Source: CAYJAD01 sp964372165 (lineage in GTDB: Bacteria > Desulfobacterota > Desulfovibrionia > Desulfovibrionales > Desulfovibrionaceae). From it: 37,875 nucleotides of DNA. Positions 33,033 to 37,875 of the stretch are shown here, in pieces (position 1 is the first letter of the stretch; every line of letters starts with the position of its first letter). The notes beneath the pieces were generated by a model. That model was not told where the DNA came from. It saw only the letters and a program-made list of their open reading frames with translations, and did no database searches. The stretch is from the NCBI GenBank assembly GCA_964372165.1, contig CAYJPT010000005.1, forward strand, positions 1-37,875, read 5' to 3'. Made by a program: the position numbers and the translations under genes.

Positions 33033-33986
33033 TTAGCGTTGTTTATATAAAATAAACATTTGAGCAGCCAATGCTTCAAGCACGCGTGCAGGGTTTACAT
33101 TAAAATAAAGTGACTCTTGTGCAGCATCAAGATGTTGTACAAGTTTAAGTTGCAATGTGGGATTAAGATGGGCAAAACATTGAGAAAGCGGACTTAGGCT
33201 TTGTTGAGTAGCTAGAGCAGGTAAAAGGCATTTTTGACACAATAACACAATTTGTATTGCTAAGTTTTGATCCACTGCACCCTTTGAAGAGGTAAGTGAC
33301 CATAGCTTGCGCCCATCTTCCAAAAAACTAGCCAAGCTTTGTTCCCATACATTAAGTTCTGCCGGTATGTCATGCGTTTTAGGCCATGGCAAAGTTAGAA
33401 CCCACGAACGTGAAACCAATGTCGCCAAAAGTTGTTCTCGCTGTGGTGCAAGCAAAACAAAAATTGTAGTAGGCGATGGTTCTTCAAGAACTTTTAATAA
33501 AGTATTGGCGGCAAAAGTTCTTTTCATTTCAATGCCATTCATTAAAACAACACGTTTTTTGCCACTGTGGGTAGTATCAGCCACACGAGATTTAATGTCT
33601 ACTACATTATCCTTAGAAAGAGCACGTATGGGACCTGGATTTTCTTCATCTTCAGCATTACTTATACGCCCATCATAAACCAGAACATCCATGAACATAT
33701 CAGCACCAATATGCATACAAGCACTGCATTGTGTACATGGTTTAAAGTAACCTGTCTCATCTTCAATAGGAAATTCGCAATGCTGCAAAGCTGCCCAATA
33801 GCGTGCTAAACTTAAACGCTCTGACTCCAAGCCTCCTTCAAGCAAAAGAACTTGAGGTGGATTAGGGGCAAGTTTACATAATATAGCACACACCGCAGTC
33901 AAATGATCTTGCTTTGCAAAACTAAAAGCTGCGCAGGCATCTTCTGCAGAAAATTCTATTCCTACATCTTTTGCAAATTTTGCCAT
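33033..33986 (-). CDS. holB: DNA polymerase III delta-prime subunit (HolB-like)
   Basis: 317 residues. The protein helps load the beta clamp in the gamma/tau complex. Expected features: a degenerate P-loop region (QVLLLEGGLESERLSLARYW) with no functional Walker A, a zinc module C70-x13-C84-x2-C87-x2-C90 (KPCTQCSACMHIGA), and the motif LLKVLEEPSPTTIFVLL with the SRS-like VSRSW following. The order purA-holB on one strand, 18 bp apart, suggests one transcript. Confidence 0.85.
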   Translation of the reverse strand: MAKFAKDVGIEFSAEDACAAFSFAKQDHLTAVCAILCKLAPNPPQVLLLEGGLESERLSLARYWAALQHCEFPIEDETGYFKPCTQCSACMHIGADMFMDVLVYDGRISNAEDEENPGPIRALSKDNVVDIKSRVADTTHSGKKRVVLMNGIEMKRTFAANTLLKVLEEPSPTTIFVLLAPQREQLLATLVSRSWVLTLPWPKTHDIPAELNVWEQSLASFLEDGRKLWSLTSSKGAVDQNLAIQIVLLCQKCLLPALATQQSLSPLSQCFAHLNPTLQLKLVQHLDAAQESLYFNVNPARVLEALAAQMFILYKQR

Positions 33987-34004
33987 ATTTTTTCAACTAA
34001 AGTG

Positions 34005-35282
34005 TTATCGTTTAATAGTTTGGTTACGCTCAGGCCCGACAGATACATACGTTATGGGTACAGCACATAGCTGTTCAATACGCTTTATATATGTATGTAC
34101 GGTACTTGGAAGGCTTTCCCAAGTGGTGCAGTTTGAAATATCTTCGTTAAAACCTTCTAATTCTTCATAAACTAATTCAATGTCATCTAATGCACCTTCA
34201 CCTTGTGGTGGGTAGTCTACTTGCTTTCCGGCATATTTATAAGAAGTACAAATCTTTAATGTAGGCAAACCTTGCATAACATCAAGCTTGGTTAATGCTA
34301 TACCGGTTAAACCATTTAAACGTATACTCTCACGCAAAATAACTAAATCCAACCATCCGCATCTACGTGCACGCCCAGTAGTTGCTCCAAATTCATGCCC
34401 CTTTGTACGCAAAAACTCTCCCGTATCATCTAACAATTCAGTAGGAAATGGACCAGCCCCCACACGTGTAGTATAGGCTTTGACAATACCGATAATATTA
34501 TCAAAAGCACGGGAAGATGCGCCACTACCTATAGCTGCATTAGCTGCAATAGTATTGGAAGATGTAACAAATGGATATGTACCGTGGTCAATATCAAGAT
34601 GTGTGCCTTGTGCACCTTCAAAAAGAATATGTTTACCCTCGCTCCACACTTTATCAATTTCAGATGAAACATCAGCTAAGTATGGTAAAATACGTGGAGC
34701 AATGGACATTACTTGCTCAAAAACATCTTGGGCTTGCAATGTTTGTGCACCATAAAGTTTACTTAAAAGTACATTTTTTTCTTCCAAGGCAGCTATAATT
34801 TTTTTGCGTAAAAGTTCAGCATCGGCAAGGTCACAAGCGCGTATGCCTATGCGTGACATTTTATCCTCATAACAAGGCCCAATACCACGCCCTGTAGTAC
34901 CAATTTTATTACCGCCTTTAGAATTTTCACGTGCCATGTCAATGGCTATATGATAAGGTAAGATGAGATGCGTTTTATTGCTAATTTTTAATCTATTGGG
35001 GGATACGTCGACACCTTTAGATATAAGACCGTCAATTTCTTCAAGTAGCACAAAAGGATCGCACACAACTCCATTGCTAATACAACAAAGTTTGTCTTTA
35101 TGTAATATACCCGAAGGAATAAGGTGCAAAATAACTTGTTCCCCACCAACCTTAATTGTATGTCCGGCATTGTTTCCACCTTGAAAACGTACAATCATAT
35201 CTAGGTCACAACTTAGTAAATCTACTATCTTACCCTTGCCTTCATCGCCCCATTGGGCTCCGATAATGACAACATTTGACAT
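34005..35282 (-). CDS. purA: Adenylosuccinate synthetase
   Basis: 425 residues. It joins Asp to IMP with GTP, the first committed step to AMP. Motifs: GAQWGDEGKGKIVDLLS (catalytic Asp and P-loop, about 7-23), GGNNAGHTI (about 35-43), GTTGRGIGPCYEDK and, near the C-terminus, TKLDVMQGLPTLK. AGGAA lies eight bases before the ATG. Purine genes at both 34 kb and 36.2 kb make this a purine-related neighbourhood. Confidence 0.98.
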   Translation of the reverse strand: MSNVVIIGAQWGDEGKGKIVDLLSCDLDMIVRFQGGNNAGHTIKVGGEQVILHLIPSGILHKDKLCCISNGVVCDPFVLLEEIDGLISKGVDVSPNRLKISNKTHLILPYHIAIDMARENSKGGNKIGTTGRGIGPCYEDKMSRIGIRACDLADAELLRKKIIAALEEKNVLLSKLYGAQTLQAQDVFEQVMSIAPRILPYLADVSSEIDKVWSEGKHILFEGAQGTHLDIDHGTYPFVTSSNTIAANAAIGSGASSRAFDNIIGIVKAYTTRVGAGPFPTELLDDTGEFLRTKGHEFGATTGRARRCGWLDLVILRESIRLNGLTGIALTKLDVMQGLPTLKICTSYKYAGKQVDYPPQGEGALDDIELVYEELEGFNEDISNCTTWESLPSTVHTYIKRIEQLCAVPITYVSVGPERNQTIKR

Positions 35283-35625
35283 ATTTTATTCCTGCCTACT
35301 TGGATATTTTACATTTTTTAAGCTTAAGCATCATAAATACCAATAATAATTTATATTATAAGAATATACTTATTATCAATAAGGTTTTGCAAGTCAAGCC
35401 ACTTAGCATGCTAACAAGGCGAACATCATAAAATCAGCATTTCCTTAAACTGTACACAAAAAACCATAGTGCTTGTACTATGCTAAATCCCATAAGTCAA
35501 ACGTCAGCATTTCCTTAAATAAAGCGCGAAAGTATATTTTCCTTTATTACTATGGGAATAATATTAATAATAACGAATAATTTAAAATTTATGCATTTTT
35601 AAGCATGCACAGCATCGTGCAATCA
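35283..35625. other. AT-rich spacer with two MITE-end fragments
   Basis: 343 bp between purA and the 119-residue gene. A possible purA promoter (TATAAT box within TTATAATATAAATT) lies at about 35350-35360; its -35 is uncertain. Two solo MITE termini are annotated separately (35431-35518). The rest, including a TGCAC/GTGCA hairpin near 35605, shows no gene. Confidence 0.5.
35431..35518. repeat. Two direct copies of a MITE terminus
   Basis: AAATCAGCATTTCCTTAA at 35431-35448 is the inverted left end of the MITE, 18 bases identical to copy 3. TCAGCATTTCCTTAA recurs at 35504-35518, in the same orientation, 70 bp away. No matching opposite end is present. The stretch between contains a small CATAGT/ACTATG hairpin. 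These are solo ends or remnants of larger insertions. Confidence 0.75.
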
Positions 35626-35985
35626 CTATACTTCTTTTTTTTCGTCATTTTCTATTTCGCGCCTTGTATTAAAATCTATTTGTACAGCATGATCCTCAAC
35701 TACAGCTTCAGTCGGAGGCTCTAGAGTAAATTTTTCAAGGTTAAAATCAAAGTCATTTGGTGCGTCAGCATGCTGAGGTCTAACTTGTGATGCCCATTGA
35801 TAGTTAAAAAGTTGATTTTTCCATCGTTTTGCTTGAATAAGAGAAAGGATAAGCGCGGCTTCCTCCCAGCGTTTGGTAGGTTCAAAGTGACTGACTTTAT
35901 TTGCGTAATCAGCCCAAAGAGCCATAAGAGAAGCCTCGTCTAAGGCTTCAAGCTGTCTTGCAAGCTTTAATAAAAATTGTTCCAT
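35626..35985 (-). CDS. Hypothetical protein, small acidic
   Basis: 119 residues. The N-terminal about 70 residues are mostly helical (MEQFLLKLARQLEALDEASL and WEEAALILSLIQAKRWKNQL); the C-terminal part is acidic, ending EIENDEKKEV. No cysteines, signal peptide or membrane segment. GGGG lies about seven bases before the ATG, which supports a real gene. I do not recognise the family. It is divergent from the AICAR transformylase gene and lies downstream of nothing in particular. Confidence 0.7.
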   Translation of the reverse strand: MEQFLLKLARQLEALDEASLMALWADYANKVSHFEPTKRWEEAALILSLIQAKRWKNQLFNYQWASQVRPQHADAPNDFDFNLEKFTLEPPTEAVVEDHAVQIDFNTRREIENDEKKEV

Positions 35986-36069
35986 ACTTTCCCCTTATCT
36001 CTATCTCGCTGTGCATATTACTTCAAAAAGGCTCAGGCTTCAAATGAAAATTGCCCCCAAAAGCTCATT

Positions 36070-36085
36070 ATGATACTAATATCAT
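36070..36085. promoter_or_regulatory. Possible operator between divergent genes
   Basis: ATGATA-ctaa-TATCAT, an inverted repeat in the 213-bp gap between the 119-residue gene and the AICAR transformylase gene. It may control either. No protein can be named. Confidence 0.25.
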
Positions 36086-36198
36086 CATACACATTAGTTC
36101 AATGCAATTTTTAATGTTTTTTGGATAAATACTTTATGCTTCAAACATAATTCTTTTGCAACAACTATGTAAATTTTAAATTAAAATTGAGGCAAAGC

Positions 36199-37476
36199 AT
36201 GAGCAATTTAAAGGATATGTATAAAAAAATAGTAGACGAAGCTTTTCCAGACACCATGACTATCACATTGGGTGATGAAACATTAACTTACAAAAAGCGT
36301 ACTTGGACTTTGGGTAATGAAGAAAAAGGCCTAAGGTACGGTGAAAACCCAGATCAACCTGCAGCTTTATATCAAATGATAGATGGCTCCATAAGTTGCG
36401 GTGGGCTTGCTTGGCGTGGCCCAAAACATGGCATAGTTTCTGCCATGACAGAAAAGAATATGCTACAAGCCGGTAAGCACCCAGGCAAAACTAACATTAC
36501 AGATGTTGATAATGGTGCAAATATTTTACAATATCTTGCCCAATATCCTGCAGCCATTATCCTAAAGCATAATAACCCATGCGGAGCGGCATGGGATAAA
36601 GAAAGCATTGCAAATGCCCTTGAAAAAGCTTTTTGGTGCGACCGCATTGCAGCTTTTGGCGGTGCTGTTGTATTAAACCGCCCTTTAGATATAGCGTGTG
36701 CTAACCTAATTGCAGCCAATTATTTTGAAGTTGTTGCAGCTCCCTCTTTTGATAGCGGCACATTGGAAATTCTTACAACACGTAAAAATTTACGTATTCT
36801 TCATTTACCTGCTCTTGCAAAGTTAGAAGAACTTACACAATCTGCCTTCCTTGATATAAAAAGCTTAGCTGATGGTGGACTCATAGTACAAAAATCTTTT
36901 GTAAATCGTATATTAAGCACATGTGACTTTGCAGTAGCCAGTGCAACTAGCAAGGACAATCTAACAGTAACTACACGCAAGCCTACTCCACAAGAGTTAG
37001 AGGATTTATATTTTGCATGGGCTGTAGAAGCTGGTGTTACTTCAAATTCAGTTATTTTTGCACGCAATGGAGCAACTATTGCAATCGGTACAGGCGAGCA
37101 AGACCGTGTAGGTTGTGTAGAGCTTGCCATACATAAAGCTTACACTAAATATGCAGATACTTTATGTTTTAAAGAGCAGAATATGACCTTATATGAACTT
37201 AAAGAAAAAGCAAAAACAGACCCTAGTGCCGCTGAAATTTTAAATGATATAAACTCTCGCACTCAATCTGCATGTGGTGGATTGAGTAATAGTGTACTAG
37301 TGTCTGATGGATTTTTCCCTTTTAGAGACGGAGTAGACGTAGCCCTAGCTCAAGGTGTATCTGCCATAGCTCAACCAGGTGGATCCATGCGTGACCATGA
37401 AATTATTATGGCCTGCAATGAAAATAGTCCCCAAGTAAGTATGGTGTTTACAGCGCAGCGATCCTTTAAGCATTAA
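36199..37476 (+). CDS. purH: Stand-alone AICAR transformylase
   Basis: 425 residues. It matches only the C-terminal domain of PurH, which formylates AICAR to FAICAR with 10-formyl-tetrahydrofolate. Catalytic KHNNPCG (Lys123, His124) and SDGFFPFRDGVDVALAQG with QPGGSMRD are present. The N-terminal IMP cyclohydrolase (MGS-like) domain is missing: the first 40 residues are not homologous to it. A separate cyclohydrolase gene must exist elsewhere if purine synthesis is complete; split proteins of this kind are known in Desulfovibrio. The start at 36199 has GAGG six bases upstream. The symbol purH applies to the fused protein and is used with that limit. Confidence 0.85.
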   Translation: MSNLKDMYKKIVDEAFPDTMTITLGDETLTYKKRTWTLGNEEKGLRYGENPDQPAALYQMIDGSISCGGLAWRGPKHGIVSAMTEKNMLQAGKHPGKTNITDVDNGANILQYLAQYPAAIILKHNNPCGAAWDKESIANALEKAFWCDRIAAFGGAVVLNRPLDIACANLIAANYFEVVAAPSFDSGTLEILTTRKNLRILHLPALAKLEELTQSAFLDIKSLADGGLIVQKSFVNRILSTCDFAVASATSKDNLTVTTRKPTPQELEDLYFAWAVEAGVTSNSVIFARNGATIAIGTGEQDRVGCVELAIHKAYTKYADTLCFKEQNMTLYELKEKAKTDPSAAEILNDINSRTQSACGGLSNSVLVSDGFFPFRDGVDVALAQGVSAIAQPGGSMRDHEIIMACNENSPQVSMVFTAQRSFKH

Positions 37477-37489
37477 AAATTTTCTCAAA

Positions 37490-37770
37490 CTGATGACAAA
37501 CCCCCTTTCGGGTGTTTGTGCCGCCTAAGGCAGACAAGCTGCCTTGGCAGTAAGACACGAAAATCATTCGCTTGCGCTGCTCTCTATATCCGTAAGGCTC
37601 GTTCCTTGCTAACGGCTACGGCTTAGCCGCTCTTCGGGTAGGAACGGCGCAAGTTCGACCCAACGGGCACGAAGTGTTCCTGTTAGGTGAAGAATGAACC
37701 TTACAGGAATCGTACGCAACGCAATTGCGCCTGTTCTGGATTTATCGGCTTGTGCTGACTTTGTCAGCAC
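37490..37770. other. GC-richer structured non-coding stretch
   Basis: About 280 bp with no credible gene and higher GC than its surroundings. It contains many inverted repeats: ACAAACcCCC/GGGtGTTTGT, AAGGCAG/CTGCCTT, CGGCTA/TAGCCG inside GTTCC/GGAAC, TTCCTGT/ACAGGAA with AGGT/ACCT inside, and GTGCTGAC/GTCAGCAC (37752-37770). It ends right before the terminator at 37777-37815. A structured RNA or a dispersed intergenic repeat are both possible; I know no matching RNA family. Confidence 0.5.
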
Positions 37771-37776
37771 TATGAG

Positions 37777-37815
37777 AAAAAACTCCTACCCAATTTTATT
37801 AGGTAGGAGTTTTTT
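37777..37815. terminator. Strong bidirectional terminator
   Basis: A 14-bp stem (AAAAAACTCCTACC at 37777-37790, GGTAGGAGTTTTTT at 37802-37815) with an 11-base loop and T6 on either strand. It can end the transcript from the AICAR transformylase side and that of the minus-strand gene ending at 37839. Confidence 0.9.
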
Positions 37816-37838
37816 CAGCATCATATAAAAGCTTATTT

Positions 37839-37875
37839 TTATGAAAAATTATATCCAGCCTCTAAAGCTTTGGCA
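37839..37875 (-). CDS. C-terminal end of an unidentified gene
   Basis: On the minus strand the frame AKALEAGYNFS followed by TAA runs from the window edge, with the terminator at 37777-37815 about 24 bp downstream. The amphipathic end and the terminator suggest a real gene ending here. Eleven residues are too few to name it. Confidence 0.4.
   Translation of the reverse strand, partial: AKALEAGYNFS

Noticed and set aside
37559..37749. A frame broken only by TAG codons, as if amber codons were read through
   Set aside because: The stretch is short and GC-rich, where stop codons are rare by chance. No start or ribosome site was seen, and no other gene in the window has in-frame TAG. Structured non-coding DNA is a simpler reading.
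1..37875. Phage, restriction, toxin-antitoxin or other defence genes
   Set aside because: I looked through all the coding regions and none carries recognisable motifs of such systems.
1..37875. tRNA or rRNA genes
   Set aside because: No cloverleaf with a TTCGA-type loop and acceptor stem, and no rRNA consensus blocks, were found; I could not run a covariance search.

Overview
The window is a low-GC bacterial chromosome segment that is mostly housekeeping. I place it, by inference, in the Desulfobacterota, most likely a low-GC relative of Desulfovibrionaceae. The reasons are gene order secY-map-rpmJ with no adk or infA, a zinc-type S4 and S14, a stand-alone AICAR transformylase near purA and holB, and a full branched-chain amino-acid ABC operon beside gltX. 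No marker here fixes the genus.

Layout. The left edge (1-282) holds the start of an IS5-type transposase gene interrupted by one copy of a small TTAA-flanked, hairpin-rich element (MITE). Next come a very large hybrid sensor kinase with four near-identical tandem PAS modules (440-4363, minus) and a divergent rhodanese membrane protein (4864-5379). From 20988 down to 5765 on the minus strand runs the S10-spc-alpha ribosomal protein block: rpsJ to map from a strong promoter at about 21 kb, then rpmJ-rpsM-rpsK-rpsD-rpoA-rplQ with its own promoter at 9237-9265. The S10 transcript begins with an unusually long structured leader (about 585 nt) with a candidate attenuator. Between 21.1 and 23.7 kb two same-orientation MITE copies bracket a two-gene island (pseudo-receiver/helical-repeat protein and zinc-ribbon protein). 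The livK-livH-livM-livG-livF operon (28.6-23.8 kb) follows, then gltX, then a second PAS hybrid kinase on the plus strand (30586-32979) that is a paralogue of the first. The right part holds holB-like and purA (minus), a small conserved-looking hypothetical gene, an AICAR transformylase gene (plus), a 280-bp structured non-coding stretch with a strong bidirectional terminator, and the last codons of a minus-strand gene at the edge.

How it fits together. Most of the window makes ribosomes, the Sec channel, N-terminal methionine removal and RNA polymerase alpha. purA and the AICAR transformylase belong to purine synthesis, gltX charges tRNA-Glu, and the liv genes import branched-chain amino acids. 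The two cytoplasmic hybrid kinases look like signalling sensors with unknown inputs and no partner gene beside them. I found no tRNA, rRNA, CRISPR array, prophage or recognisable defence system. The least explained parts are the S10 leader, the TTAA MITE family with its solo ends near 35.45 kb, the hairpin between rpsM and rpsK, and the structured non-coding stretches at 5.4-5.74 kb and 37.49-37.77 kb.
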